Notes: generated by a model from the letters alone, not told the origin. Shown: positions 1-8,437, numbered from the stretch's first letter. The stretch is 64,000 nucleotides of DNA from Streptomyces sp. CCM_MD2014 (GCF_000772045.1 NZ_CP009754.1:6882001-6946000); one strand, 5' to 3'. Numbers and translations: made by a program.

Positions 1-1
1 C

Positions 2-3000
2 CGCTTCGCCAAGGCCTGCGCGAGGTCGGGCGTCCGTCCGCTGTTCGGCGCGGAGCTGGCGGTCGGCGCCCCCGAGTCCGCGGCCGCCGACCGCACGGAG
101 ACCTCCGTACGCCGGGACCGGCGCCGCGCCCCCGTACGCGGCGGAGCCTTCGTCGACGAGTCGGCCCCCCGGGTGACCTTCCTCGCCCGCGACGGCGCCC
201 GCGGCTGGGCCGACCTGTGCCGCCTCGTCTCCGCCGCCCACACGGCCGAGGGCACCCCGCTGCTGTCCTGGCCCGACAACCACGCCGACGGCCTGACCGT
301 CCTGCTCGGCCCGGACTCCGACGTCGGCCGCGCCCTCGCCGCCGGCCGCCCCGACCGTGCGGCCAGGCTCCTCACCCCCTGGCGCGAGGTCTACGGCGAC
401 GCCCTGCGCCTGGAGGCCGTCTGGCACGGCCGCAAGGGCACCGGCCCCGGCTCCCTGCGGCTGGCCTCCCGCACCGTCGGCTTCGCCGCCGAGCAGGGCA
501 TCCGGCCGGTGCTCTCCAACGCCGTCCGCTACGCCGACCCCGGCCAGGGCGAGGTCGCCGACGTCCTGGACGCCGCGCGCCGCCTGGTCCCGATCGACGC
601 CACCAGGGAACTGGACTCCGGCGAGGCCTGGCTCAAGGACGCCGGTGCCATGCGGGACGCCGCCGAGCGGATCGTCGAGTCCGCGGGCTTCCGCCGGGAC
701 ACCGCCCACCGCCTGCTGGAGCAGACCCGGGCCACGGCCGCCGAGTGCCTGGTCGACCCCGAGGACGACCTCGGCATGGGCGCCGTCCACTTCCCCGAAC
801 CGCACCTGGTCGGTGCCGGCCGGCGCACCGCCCAGCGGGCGCTCGCCTCCCGGGCGGCGGCGGGCATGGTGCGGCGCGGCTACGACCGGCGCCGGGACCA
901 CCGGGAGTACTGGGAGCGGATGCACCACGAGCTGGACATCATCGCCCACCACGGCTTCGCCTCGTACTTCCTCACCGTCGCCCAGGTCGTGGACGACGTA
1001 CGGCACATGGGCATCCGGGTCGCCGCGCGCGGCTCCGGCGCGGGTTCGCTCGTCAACCACCTCCTCGGCATCGCGCACGCCGACCCGGTCGAGCACGGGC
1101 TGCTGATGGAGCGGTTCCTGTCCAAGGAGCGGGTGGTCCTGCCCGACATCGACATCGACGTGGAGTCCGCGCGCCGGCTCGAGGTCTACCGCGCGATCAT
1201 CGGCCGGTTCGGCACCGAGCGGGTCGCCACCGTCGCCATGCCGGAGACGTACCGGGTGCGCCACGCCATCCGCGACGTGGGCGCAGCCCTGTCCATGGAC
1301 CCGGCCGAGATCGACCGGGTCGCCAAGTCCTTCCCGCACATCCGCGCCCGCGACGCCCGCGCGGCGCTGGACGAGCTGCCCGAGCTGCGGGAACTGGCGG
1401 GGGAGCGGGAGCGGTACGGCAAGCTCTGGGAGCTGGTCGAGGGCCTGGACGCCCTCCCGCGCGGTGTCGCCATGCACCCCTGCGGCGTCCTCCTCTCCGA
1501 CGCCTCCCTGCTCTCCCGTACACCGGTCATGCCGACCAGCGGCGAGGGCTTCCCGATGGCCCAGTTCGACAAGGACGACGTGGAGGACCTCGGGCTGCTC
1601 AAGCTGGACGTGCTCGGTGTGCGGATGCAGTCGGCGATGGCGCACGCGGTCGCCGAGGTGGCGCGGGCGACGGGGGAGCGGGTCGACCTGGACGGCGTGC
1701 CGGAGGGCGACCCGGCGACGTACCGGATGATCCGCTCCGCCGAGACGCTGGGCTGTTTCCAGATCGAGTCGCCGGGCCAGCGGGACCTGGTGGGGCGGCT
1801 CCAGCCCTCGACCTTCCACGACCTCGTGGTCGACATCTCGCTCTTCAGGCCGGGACCGGTCGCCGCCGACATGGTGCGGCCGTTCATCGAGGCCCGGCAC
1901 GGGCGGGCGCCGGTGCGCTACCCGCACGAGGACCTGGCGGAGCCGCTGGCGGGGACGTACGGGGTCGTCGTCTTCCACGAGCAGATCATCGACATCGTCG
2001 ACATCATGACCGGCTGCGGACGCGGCGAGGCCGACCGGGTGCGGCGCGGTCTCTCCGACCCGGAGTCGCAGGGGCGGATCAGGGTGTGGTTCGCCCAGCA
2101 CGCGACGGCGAACGGCTACGACGCGGAAACGATCCAGCGGACCTGGGAGATCGTCGAGGCCTTCGGCAGCTACGGCTTCTGCAAGGCGCACGCGGTCGCC
2201 TTCGCCGTGCCGACCTACCAGTCGGCATGGCTGAAGGCCCATCACCCGGCCGCCTTCTACGCGGGACTGCTCACCCACGACCCCGGCATGTACCCGAAGC
2301 GGCTGCTGCTGGCGGACGCGCGGCGGCGCGGGGTGCCGATCCTGCCGTTGGACGTGAACAAGTCCGGGGTCGCACACAGGATCGAACTGGTGTCTGAATC
2401 ACGTTCGCGTACACGCGGGGCGAAGACCTGGGGCCTGCGCCTCGCCCTCTCCGACGTGCACGGCATCAGCGAGGCCGAGGCGGAACGCATCGCCGCCGGG
2501 CAGCCCTACGCCTCCCTGCTCGACTTCTGGGAACGGGCCCGTCCCAGCAGACCACTGGCCGGACGGCTCGCCCAGGTCGGCGCGCTGGACGCGTTCGGCG
2601 CCAACCGCCGCGACCTGCAACTGCACCTGACCGAACTGCACCGCGGCGCCCGGGGCGGTCGCGGCGACCAACTGCCCCTGGCCGGCGGCCGGAAGACCGC
2701 CTCCGCCGGGCTGCCCGACCTCACCTCGGCGGAGAAGCTCAGCGCCGAACTCGGCGTGCTCTCCATGGACGCCTCGCGCAACCTGATGGACGACCACCGC
2801 GCCTTCCTGCGCGAGCTGGGCGTGGTGTCGGCCAAGCGGCTGCGCGAGGCACGGCACGGGGAGACGGTGCTGGTCGCGGGCGCCAAGGCGGCCACCCAGA
2901 CCCCGCCGATCCGCTCCGGCCGCCGCGTCATCTTCTCCACCCTGGACGACGGCTCGGGACTGGTAGACCTCGCCTTCTTCGACGACTCGCACGACGCCTG

Positions 3001-3415
3001 CGCGCACACCGTCTTCCACTCCTGGCTGCTGCTGGTGCGCGGGGTGGTGCAGCGGCGCGGCCCGCGCAGCCTCAGCGTCGTCGGCTCCGCCGCCTGGAAC
3101 CTCGCCGACCTGCTGGAGGTGCGCCGGGAGGAGGGCCTGGAGGGCGTCGCCGCCCGGCTGGCCGGAACGGCGGGCGGGACTCGAGGAGCGGACGGGGGCG
3201 ACGACCCCGAGGGCGGTCCGGCGCGCCGCCGTCTCGCCGGTTCGGACGGGCGGCCCGCGCCGGCCGGCTCGGCGGCCCAGGACCCGATGGAGCAGCGGAC
3301 GATCCGCATGTCCACCGGGTACGAGATGCACCCCTGGGCCGATCTGCGCCCCGCGGGCGAAGGGCCCGCGGTCGGAAGGAAGTTGTGGCACCAGAGTCCG
3401 GGGAGTGCGGGATGA
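2..3415 (+). CDS. dnaE2: error-prone DNA polymerase III alpha subunit DnaE2 (5' end outside window)
   Basis: This is a C-family DNA polymerase of the DnaE2/ImuC type, which does mutagenic translesion synthesis after DNA damage. The reading frame is open from base 2, so the N-terminus (probably about 50 residues of the PHP domain) lies outside the window; 1137 residues are visible. The polymerase motif PDIDIDVE lies at visible residues 381-388 and supplies two catalytic aspartates; the third is in LLKLDVLG near residue 536. A QLPLAG segment near residue 890 looks like a beta-clamp-binding motif, and an OB-fold-like region follows (VIFSTLDDGSG). The length and the absence of an extended C-terminal tau-binding part fit DnaE2 rather than replicative DnaE1. 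Its TGA overlaps the ATG of the next gene, so the two are translationally coupled. The upstream promoter, often damage-inducible in this family, is not in the window. Confidence 0.95.
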   Translation, partial: RFAKACARSGVRPLFGAELAVGAPESAAADRTETSVRRDRRRAPVRGGAFVDESAPRVTFLARDGARGWADLCRLVSAAHTAEGTPLLSWPDNHADGLTVLLGPDSDVGRALAAGRPDRAARLLTPWREVYGDALRLEAVWHGRKGTGPGSLRLASRTVGFAAEQGIRPVLSNAVRYADPGQGEVADVLDAARRLVPIDATRELDSGEAWLKDAGAMRDAAERIVESAGFRRDTAHRLLEQTRATAAECLVDPEDDLGMGAVHFPEPHLVGAGRRTAQRALASRAAAGMVRRGYDRRRDHREYWERMHHELDIIAHHGFASYFLTVAQVVDDVRHMGIRVAARGSGAGSLVNHLLGIAHADPVEHGLLMERFLSKERVVLPDIDIDVESARRLEVYRAIIGRFGTERVATVAMPETYRVRHAIRDVGAALSMDPAEIDRVAKSFPHIRARDARAALDELPELRELAGERERYGKLWELVEGLDALPRGVAMHPCGVLLSDASLLSRTPVMPTSGEGFPMAQFDKDDVEDLGLLKLDVLGVRMQSAMAHAVAEVARATGERVDLDGVPEGDPATYRMIRSAETLGCFQIESPGQRDLVGRLQPSTFHDLVVDISLFRPGPVAADMVRPFIEARHGRAPVRYPHEDLAEPLAGTYGVVVFHEQIIDIVDIMTGCGRGEADRVRRGLSDPESQGRIRVWFAQHATANGYDAETIQRTWEIVEAFGSYGFCKAHAVAFAVPTYQSAWLKAHHPAAFYAGLLTHDPGMYPKRLLLADARRRGVPILPLDVNKSGVAHRIELVSESRSRTRGAKTWGLRLALSDVHGISEAEAERIAAGQPYASLLDFWERARPSRPLAGRLAQVGALDAFGANRRDLQLHLTELHRGARGGRGDQLPLAGGRKTASAGLPDLTSAEKLSAELGVLSMDASRNLMDDHRAFLRELGVVSAKRLREARHGETVLVAGAKAATQTPPIRSGRRVIFSTLDDGSGLVDLAFFDDSHDACAHTVFHSWLLLVRGVVQRRGPRSLSVVGSAAWNLADLLEVRREEGLEGVAARLAGTAGGTRGADGGDDPEGGPARRRLAGSDGRPAPAGSAAQDPMEQRTIRMSTGYEMHPWADLRPAGEGPAVGRKLWHQSPGSAG

Positions 3416-4380
3416 CGATCCTCTGCGTACGTTTCCAGCTGCCGCCGATGTACGAGGCGGCCCTGCCCGAACTGCTCGGGCTCCTGGAGGAGTTCACGCC
3501 GGTAGTCGAGGCGTTGCCGCCCGACGGCGCGCTGGCCGACCTGCGCGGCGCCGAGCGGTACTTCGGGCGCGACGCCGTGGAACTGGCCTCGGTGATCCGG
3601 GTCCGCGCCCTCGCGCTGTACGGCGTCGACTGCGTGATCGGCGCCGGACCCGGCCCGATGCTGGCCCGCATGGCGCTGCGCGACGCCCGGCCGGGACTCA
3701 CCCGCGCGGTGCCCGCCGGCGAGGAACGGGACTTCCTCGCCGGCAAGCCCGTCGTCGCGCTGCCCGGCGTCGGCACCGCGACCGCCCGCACGCTGTGCGA
3801 GTACGGCCTCGACACCCTCGGCCGGGTCGCCGCCGCGCCGCTGTCCACGCTCCAGCGCCTGGTCGGCGCGAAGGCCGGCCGCGAGCTGCACGAGAAGGCC
3901 CAGGGCGTCGACCGCGGCCGGGTCGTCCCCAACGGCGTCTCCCGGTCCCTGGCCGCCGACCGCCCCTTCGACCGCGACGAACTCGACCCCGACCGGCACC
4001 GCCGTGCCCTGCTCTCGGCCGCCGGGGAACTGGGTGCCCGGCTGCGCGCCGTGGGCAAGGTCTGCCGCACCCTCACCCTCACCGTCCGCTACGCAGACCG
4101 GTCGGCCACCACCCGCAGCCGCACCCTGTCCGAACCGACCGCGCACTCGGCGGCCCTGACCCGGACCGCGTACGACCTGTACGAGGCGCTCGGCCTCCAG
4201 CGCGCCCGGGTCCGCTCGGTCGCCCTGCGCGCGGAGAGCCTCACGGCGGCCGAACACGCCTCCCACCAGCTCACCTTCGACCCCGTGGACGAGAAGGTCC
4301 GCCGGATCGAGGAGGTCGCGGACCGGGCGCGGGCGAAGTTCGGGCCGCGGGCGGTGATGCCGGGGTCGCTGGCGGCGTGA
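3412..4380 (+). CDS. Y-family polymerase-like protein lacking catalytic residues (ImuB-like)
   Basis: This 322-residue protein has the architecture of DinB/UmuC-type Y-family polymerases: palm/finger region, a helix-hairpin-helix thumb (VVALPGVGTATARTL) and a little-finger region ending in KFGPRAVMPGS. The N-terminal catalytic signature is gone, with VRFQLPP where family members carry the DxDxFF metal-binding motif. The second motif SxDEA reads PPDGA at residues 36-40, so Asp38 is kept but the catalytic Glu is Gly39. It is therefore probably not an active polymerase. The start ATG overlaps the dnaE2 stop (ATGA), which suggests it serves as an adaptor for DnaE2, as ImuB does in mycobacteria. 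No clear clamp-binding motif is seen at its short C-terminus. Annotations as DNA polymerase IV would be misleading. The role is inferred; the residue losses are read directly. Confidence 0.8.
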   Translation: MTILCVRFQLPPMYEAALPELLGLLEEFTPVVEALPPDGALADLRGAERYFGRDAVELASVIRVRALALYGVDCVIGAGPGPMLARMALRDARPGLTRAVPAGEERDFLAGKPVVALPGVGTATARTLCEYGLDTLGRVAAAPLSTLQRLVGAKAGRELHEKAQGVDRGRVVPNGVSRSLAADRPFDRDELDPDRHRRALLSAAGELGARLRAVGKVCRTLTLTVRYADRSATTRSRTLSEPTAHSAALTRTAYDLYEALGLQRARVRSVALRAESLTAAEHASHQLTFDPVDEKVRRIEEVADRARAKFGPRAVMPGSLAA

Positions 4381-4397
4381 CCCCCTTCGCCCGCGGG

Positions 4398-4772
4398 TCA
4401 GTTGGCCCACGGGGGAGCGAGGCGGGTGCCGTCGGCCATCTCCGCCGTCAGGCCGACGGTGGTGGTGACCCAGGAGGTCGCGGTCCGGTCGGCGGGGTTC
4501 TCGACGGCGAAGGTCGCCCCGGCATTGACGATCACCGTGTCGCCCGCGGTGACGCGCTCGGTACGGCCGTCGAGGGTGATCAGCAGCTCGCCGGTGAGCA
4601 GGTGGAAGACCTCCTCCCGGCTGACGGTGTGCGCGGGCGCCTTCGTCCCCGCCGGGATCTCGCCCCGCCAGGCGCGCAGCTCCCTGCTGCCGGTGCGTGA
4701 GTTGGCGTACGAGACGAAACGGGCGCCGTGGATCTCGTGAGTGGTGCCATCGGACGAGCGGACGACGGGCAT
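4398..4772 (-). CDS. small cupin-domain protein
   Basis: This is a 124-residue single-domain cupin. The conserved beta-barrel motifs are visible: the first is built around HTVSREEVFHLLTGEL, the second around GDTVIVNAGATFAVEN. Only part of the usual His/His/Glu/His metal set is recognisable, so metal dependence is uncertain. The start was taken at the ATG with GAGGAG eight bases upstream; an in-frame start nine codons further up (4799) has no such site. It is divergent from a MarR-family gene at 4873, and the 100-bp gap holds two related palindromes, so MarR control of this gene is likely. Substrate unknown; small cupins next to MarR genes are often linked to detoxification or aromatic compounds, but nothing in the sequence fixes this. 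Confidence 0.8.
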   Translation of the reverse strand: MPVVRSSDGTTHEIHGARFVSYANSRTGSRELRAWRGEIPAGTKAPAHTVSREEVFHLLTGELLITLDGRTERVTAGDTVIVNAGATFAVENPADRTATSWVTTTVGLTAEMADGTRLAPPWAN

Positions 4773-4792
4773 GACGGGCTCCTCTGGATAAC

Positions 4793-4845
4793 TAGTCAAG
4801 TAGGTTGACCATCTCGGCGGCTTCTATGGTCAAGCTGCTTGACCA
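4793..4845. promoter_or_regulatory. two MarR-type operator palindromes
   Basis: A near-perfect 19-bp palindrome TGGTCAAGCTGCTTGACCA lies at 4827-4845, with a degenerate copy TAGTCAAGTAGGTTGACCA at 4793-4811. A further TCAAG half-site lies at 4851-4855. The sites occupy the gap between the divergent cupin and MarR genes, as expected for an autoregulating MarR repressor. Binding is inferred from position and symmetry. Confidence 0.65.
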
Positions 4846-4872
4846 ATACGTCAAGGGTGTTTCAATGCCCTC

Positions 4873-5319
4873 GTGCAGAACTCCGACGCCATGGCCCTGA
4901 CCGCCGCCCTGCTCGCCGCAGCCGGCGAGCTCACGCAGCGCATCCATGAGGGGGTCGTCGCCCGTGGCTTCGAGGGTGTGCGGCCCGCGCACGGGTTCGC
5001 CTTCACCCGGCTGGCCCCGGACGGTGCGACCGTCACCGACCTGGCCGTGCACCTCGGGATGACCAAGCAGGCCGCCAGTCAGCTCGTGGAGGACCTGGTC
5101 CGCAGGGGGTACGTCGAGCGCCGGCCGCATCCCGGCGACGCGCGCGCCCGGCTGGTCGTGCTGACCGAGGCGGGATGGGCCTGTACGCGGGCCGCGGAGG
5201 AGGCGGCCGCCGAGGTCGTCGGCGCGTGGGCCGACGCGCTCGGCGAGGACGGGGTGCGGGTGCTGCGTGACGGCCTGCTGCGGGTGGCGCCGGGCGGGCC
5301 GATCCGGCCCGCCTGGTGA
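4873..5319 (+). CDS. MarR-family transcriptional regulator
   Basis: A 148-residue winged-helix protein. The recognition segment is seen as TVTDLAVHLGMTKQAASQLVEDLVRRGYVER (residues about 54-84), followed by the DARARLVVLTEAG wing typical of MarR. The start is a GTG; an in-frame ATG six codons later (4891) is possible. It is transcribed away from the cupin gene, and two TCAAG-N-CTTGA-type palindromes separate them, so it probably represses both itself and the cupin. The ligand is unknown. The C-terminal helix is somewhat shorter than in typical MarR proteins. Confidence 0.88.
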   Translation: MQNSDAMALTAALLAAAGELTQRIHEGVVARGFEGVRPAHGFAFTRLAPDGATVTDLAVHLGMTKQAASQLVEDLVRRGYVERRPHPGDARARLVVLTEAGWACTRAAEEAAAEVVGAWADALGEDGVRVLRDGLLRVAPGGPIRPAW

Positions 5320-5434
5320 ACCCGGCCCCCTCACCTGCGGCGTCGACGGCAGCGGTTACCACTGGAAGTTTTTACTGACGCGTAACTTCACACTTGCACT
5401 ACTCGCCCGTAACTTGACGAGTGAACAGCATCCC

Positions 5435-5448
5435 GTGATCCGGATCAC
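5435..5448. promoter_or_regulatory. perfect 14-bp palindrome upstream of lipase gene (CRP-like)
   Basis: GTGATCCGGATCAC is a perfect palindrome 48 bp before the lipase start. It fits the GTGA-N6-TCAC core of CRP/FNR-family sites. Two copies of a CGTAACTT element (near 5381 and 5408) lie just upstream. The regulator is a guess. Confidence 0.35.
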
Positions 5449-5496
5449 AGGGCGTCCTGCCGTCGCAACTCCCCACATCCGCAAGGAGTTCACCCG

Positions 5497-6369
5497 ATGC
5501 TGCCCTGGAGCCGACTGCTCAGACCGCTGACCGCGCTGCTGCTGACCGCCGCGGTCGCCCTGTTCCCCGCCGTCACCGCCACCGCCGCTCCCGCCGCGGA
5601 CGCGCGCCCCAGCTCCGGCTGGAACGACTTCACCTGCAAGCCCTCCGCCGCCCACCCCCGCCCCGTCGTCCTGGTCCACGGCACCTTCGGGAACTCGGTC
5701 GACAACTGGCTGGGTCTCGCGCCCTACCTGACGAACCGCGGCTACTGCGTCTTCTCCCTCGACTACGGCCAACTGCCCGGCGTCCCGCTCTTCCACGGAC
5801 TCGGCCCGGTCGAGAAGTCGGCGGAGCAACTGGCCGCCTACGTCGACAAGGTGCTCACCGCGACCGGCGCCGCCGAGACCGACCTCGTCGGCCACTCGCA
5901 GGGCGGCATGATGCCCCGCTACTACCTCAGGTTCCTCGGCGGGGCGGACAAGGTGAACGCCCTGGTCGGCATCGCGCCCAGCAACCACGGCACCACGCTG
6001 TCCGGCCTCACTCGGCTGCTGCCCCACTTCCCCGGCGTCGAGGACCTGCTCAACGAGCACACCCCCGCCCTCGCCGACCAGGTCGTCGGCTCCGACGTCC
6101 TCACCGAGCTCAACGCGGGCGGCGACACCGTGCCCGGCGTGCGCTACACCGTCCTCGCCACGAAGTACGACGAGGTGGTCACGCCGTACCGCAGCCAGTT
6201 CCTCGACGGTCCCGGGGTGCGCAACGTCCTGCTGCAGGACCTGTGTCCGCTCGACCTCTCCGAGCACCTGGCGATCGGGCTGTTCGACCGGATCGCCTTC
6301 CACGAGGTGACCAACGCCCTGGACCCGGCGCACGCCACGCCCACCACCTGCGCCTCGGTATTCGGCTGA
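5497..6369 (+). CDS. secreted triacylglycerol lipase / alpha-beta hydrolase
   Basis: A 290-residue exported lipase of the bacterial alpha/beta hydrolase fold. Residues 1-31 form a Sec signal peptide (hydrophobic run, then TATAAPAA). The oxyanion-hole motif LVHGTFGN is followed by the nucleophile elbow GHSQGG with Ser134. Asp225 (TKYDEVV) and His257 (SEHLAI) complete a plausible triad. Cysteines at the N- and C-terminal regions could form a disulfide. The start has AAGGAG ten bases upstream. The gene stands alone and faces the monooxygenase gene across a strong bidirectional hairpin. It probably hydrolyses extracellular lipids or esters; chain-length preference cannot be read from sequence. 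Confidence 0.92.
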   Translation: MLPWSRLLRPLTALLLTAAVALFPAVTATAAPAADARPSSGWNDFTCKPSAAHPRPVVLVHGTFGNSVDNWLGLAPYLTNRGYCVFSLDYGQLPGVPLFHGLGPVEKSAEQLAAYVDKVLTATGAAETDLVGHSQGGMMPRYYLRFLGGADKVNALVGIAPSNHGTTLSGLTRLLPHFPGVEDLLNEHTPALADQVVGSDVLTELNAGGDTVPGVRYTVLATKYDEVVTPYRSQFLDGPGVRNVLLQDLCPLDLSEHLAIGLFDRIAFHEVTNALDPAHATPTTCASVFG

Positions 6370-6398
6370 CGGGCGCCCAGCGCCCCGGCGCACGTCAC

Positions 6399-6437
6399 GC
6401 GGGGTCCGCCCGGCCTGAGCCGCCGGACGGACCCCGC
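6399..6437. terminator. bidirectional terminator hairpin
   Basis: GCGGGGTCCG at 6399-6408 pairs perfectly with CGGACCCCGC at 6428-6437. The hairpin lies between two convergent genes (lipase and monooxygenase) and could end both transcripts, though there is no T-run. Confidence 0.7.
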
Positions 6438-6456
6438 GTTCCCCCGTGCTCCGGGT

Positions 6457-7494
6457 TCAGCGGCCGTGCCGGCCCCCGGTCGCGGCGCGTCGGCGGACCG
6501 ACGCGAACAGGGTGGCCGCGCCGAGCGCCAGGGCGGCCGCGCCGCCGACGGCGAGGTACGGCGTGGTGCCGTCCCCGCCGGTCTCGGCGAGGTTCTCGGT
6601 ACCCCCGCCGGCGGCCTTCACCCGGTTGGGTTCGGCGGCGGCGGCCTCCGGAGCCTCCTCCGGCGCGTCGGGGGTGGCCGCCGCCGGATCCGCCGGGTCC
6701 GTGGTGGTCTCCGCGTCCTGGTCGCCGTGACCGTGGTGCTCGATCGTCGACTTGTCGGCCGCCGCCGCGATCTGCTCCTCGGACGGCGCGGAGGCCTCGG
6801 GTGCCGGAGCGGCACCACCGGCCGTGTCGCCGTCGCTGCCGCCCTCGACGCCCCCGAACGTGACGTCCGAGCAGGAGTAGAACGCCTCGGGGCTGTCCGA
6901 GCGCTGCCACACCGCGTACAGCAGGTGCTTGCCGGACCGCTCGGGCAGCGTGCCGGAGAAGGTGTAGAAGCCGCCCGAGGCGACCGGGTCGGTGGCGGTC
7001 GCCACCGGGGCGGACAGGTCCAGGTCGCCCCAGCCGAGCGGCTGCGAGGGGTCGTAGCCGGGCTTGGTGACGTACACCTTGAAGGTGCCCTTGTGCGGGG
7101 CGGTCACACGGTACTTGAAGGTGTACGAGCCGCTGCTCACGCTGGTCGCGGGCCAGTCGGCGCGGGCCAGGTCCAGGCCCTTGAACGCCGGGTCGCCCGC
7201 GCTGCACAGCTTGCCGTCCGGGATCAACTCCCGGTGCTTGCCGGCGGCGTTGCCGATACGGACGCCGTTCCAGTCGTAGAGCGCCTGCGTGCCGCCCGCC
7301 GCGACCGCCGCCCTGCACGCGGCCGACTCGGGGTTCTCGGGCCCCTCGGCGTGGCACTGCGACACCCTGCTGACCGGGTCGCCCATCGAACCGTGCGCCG
7401 ACGCGGGGGCGGCGGCCAGCGTGGTCAGGGCGAGCGGGGCGAGACCGGCGGCGGCGACGGCGGCGGCCCTGCGGGACGCGGACGGTGCGGGCAT
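6457..7494 (-). CDS. secreted lytic polysaccharide monooxygenase (AA10) with sortase anchor
   Basis: A 345-residue copper-dependent chitin/cellulose-active monooxygenase precursor. The signal peptide ends APASA after residue 33, so the mature protein starts His-Gly-Ser-Met. That N-terminal His, with a later one, forms the copper histidine brace of AA10 enzymes. Conserved core segments follow (YDWNGVRIGNAAG, KHLLYAVWQRSDSPEAFYSCSD). A low-complexity Ala/Glu/Pro linker containing HHGHGD leads to LAETG at 302-306, a hydrophobic segment and RRR at the C-terminus. This LAxTG sorting signal predicts covalent attachment to peptidoglycan by a class E sortase instead of release, which is unusual for an LPMO. 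The start is supported by GAGGAG seven bases upstream. No separate carbohydrate-binding module is seen. Confidence 0.92.
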   Translation of the reverse strand: MPAPSASRRAAAVAAAGLAPLALTTLAAAPASAHGSMGDPVSRVSQCHAEGPENPESAACRAAVAAGGTQALYDWNGVRIGNAAGKHRELIPDGKLCSAGDPAFKGLDLARADWPATSVSSGSYTFKYRVTAPHKGTFKVYVTKPGYDPSQPLGWGDLDLSAPVATATDPVASGGFYTFSGTLPERSGKHLLYAVWQRSDSPEAFYSCSDVTFGGVEGGSDGDTAGGAAPAPEASAPSEEQIAAAADKSTIEHHGHGDQDAETTTDPADPAAATPDAPEEAPEAAAAEPNRVKAAGGGTENLAETGGDGTTPYLAVGGAAALALGAATLFASVRRRAATGGRHGR

Positions 7495-7672
7495 GCGGAA
7501 CTCCTCGAAACGGTCACGGGGGACTGGGGAACTCGGGCCGGAACCCGTGGGGTTGATCAGCAAGCTAGCCCCAGGACACCGTGAAATCGCCTGCTGGAGG
7601 CGGGTGACGGAGATCCTTATGGTCGCGTTAAGGGAGTGCTCAGGCTGGCCTGAGGTAGTTACCGTTCCCGGC

Positions 7673-8131
7673 ATGGAACGACAGCGAATCCGGCCGGCGG
7701 TCGCCTCGGACGTGCCGGCGGTCAAGACGGTGACCGACGCCGCCTACCGCCCCTACGTGGAGCGCATCGGGGTGGTGCCGCAGCCCATGGAGGCGGACCA
7801 CGCGGCGAACGTGGCGGCGGGGAAGGTGTTCGTCACGGGCGGGCCGGGCGAGGACGTCGCGGGTCTCGTCGTCGTCGAGGCGCGGGCGGACCACCTCTTC
7901 CTCGACAGCATCGCCGTCCACCCCGACGCGCACGGCAGGGGCGTGGGGCGGCGACTGCTGCGGTTCGTGGACGCGCACGCGCGTGCGCTGGGCCTGCCCG
8001 AGGTCAGGCTCTACACGAACGCCATGATGTGGGAGAACCAGCAGATCTATCCGAAGTACGGCTACGAAGTCGTGGAGCGCCGCGTGGACGGGCCCTACGA
8101 CCGCGTCCACTACCGCAAGCGGCTGCTCTGA
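7673..8131 (+). CDS. GNAT-family N-acetyltransferase
   Basis: A 152-residue acetyltransferase using acetyl-CoA. The pyrophosphate-binding motif A is seen as VHPDAHGRGVGRRLLRF (residues about 83-99), followed by LPEVRLYTNAMMWENQQIYPKYGYEVVERR, typical of the C-terminal GNAT strands. The acceptor substrate is unknown. The ATG at 7673 was chosen because it gives normal GNAT length. There is no ribosome-binding site, but TACCGT at 7660-7665 lies seven bases before it, so a leaderless transcript is likely. It is divergent from the monooxygenase gene. Confidence 0.88.
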   Translation: MERQRIRPAVASDVPAVKTVTDAAYRPYVERIGVVPQPMEADHAANVAAGKVFVTGGPGEDVAGLVVVEARADHLFLDSIAVHPDAHGRGVGRRLLRFVDAHARALGLPEVRLYTNAMMWENQQIYPKYGYEVVERRVDGPYDRVHYRKRLL

Positions 8132-8157
8132 GGCGTCTCATGGCACACCCTGCCCGG

Positions 8158-8292
8158 TCAGCTCTCCGGCCACCAGGTGCGCGCGATGTCCTTGCGGACC
8201 TCCGGGCGCCCGGAGGGGCGCTCGTCGGCCTCCTCGCGGACTCGGCGGGCGTCGGTCTTCTTCAGGGGCTTCTGCACGGTCAGACGGCGCAT
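8158..8292 (-). CDS. 44-residue conserved-type small basic protein
   Basis: A short reading frame of 44 codons with a very strong ribosome-binding site (AAGGAGG seven bases before the ATG). The product begins MRRLTVQKPLKKTDARRV and ends RTWWPES. It is highly charged, with Lys/Arg/Glu clusters and no signal peptide or membrane segment. Third-position GC is high, as in neighbouring genes. It lies alone between a GNAT gene and a methyltransferase gene, on the opposite strand to both. Function is unknown. The strong initiation signals are the main evidence that it is real. Confidence 0.7.
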   Translation of the reverse strand: MRRLTVQKPLKKTDARRVREEADERPSGRPEVRKDIARTWWPES

Positions 8293-8374
8293 GGCTGCCT
8301 CCTTACGGATCCACCGGGTTCCGCGTTCTCACGGAGGTAGACCCTTTCCCCGAGACTCACTCATCGATGCATCC

Positions 8375-8437
8375 CTGTCAGTGGCGGTTGTCACGTTCCC
8401 GCGCCCCGACTCCGCTGTCAGTGGCGGGTGTCACCCT
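8375..8437 (+). promoter_or_regulatory. tandem TGTCAGTG-N8-CAnnnT promoter elements (PafBC/RecA-independent damage type)
   Basis: Two 20-bp copies, CTGTCAGTGGCGGTTGTCAC at 8375-8394 and CTGTCAGTGGCGGGTGTCAC at 8415-8434, are exactly 40 bp apart. Each fits the actinobacterial RecA-independent DNA-damage promoter consensus (TTGTCAGTG, 8 bases, TAnnnT) except for first-position changes: CACGTT at 8392 and CACCCT at 8432. The second -10-like box ends six bases before the methyltransferase ATG, so transcription could start at that ATG. Confidence 0.5.

Noticed and set aside
217..2397. Long reading frames overlapping dnaE2 in other frames and strands
   Set aside because: Arg/Pro/Gly-rich translations typical of GC-rich shadow frames; the dnaE2 frame has all family motifs.
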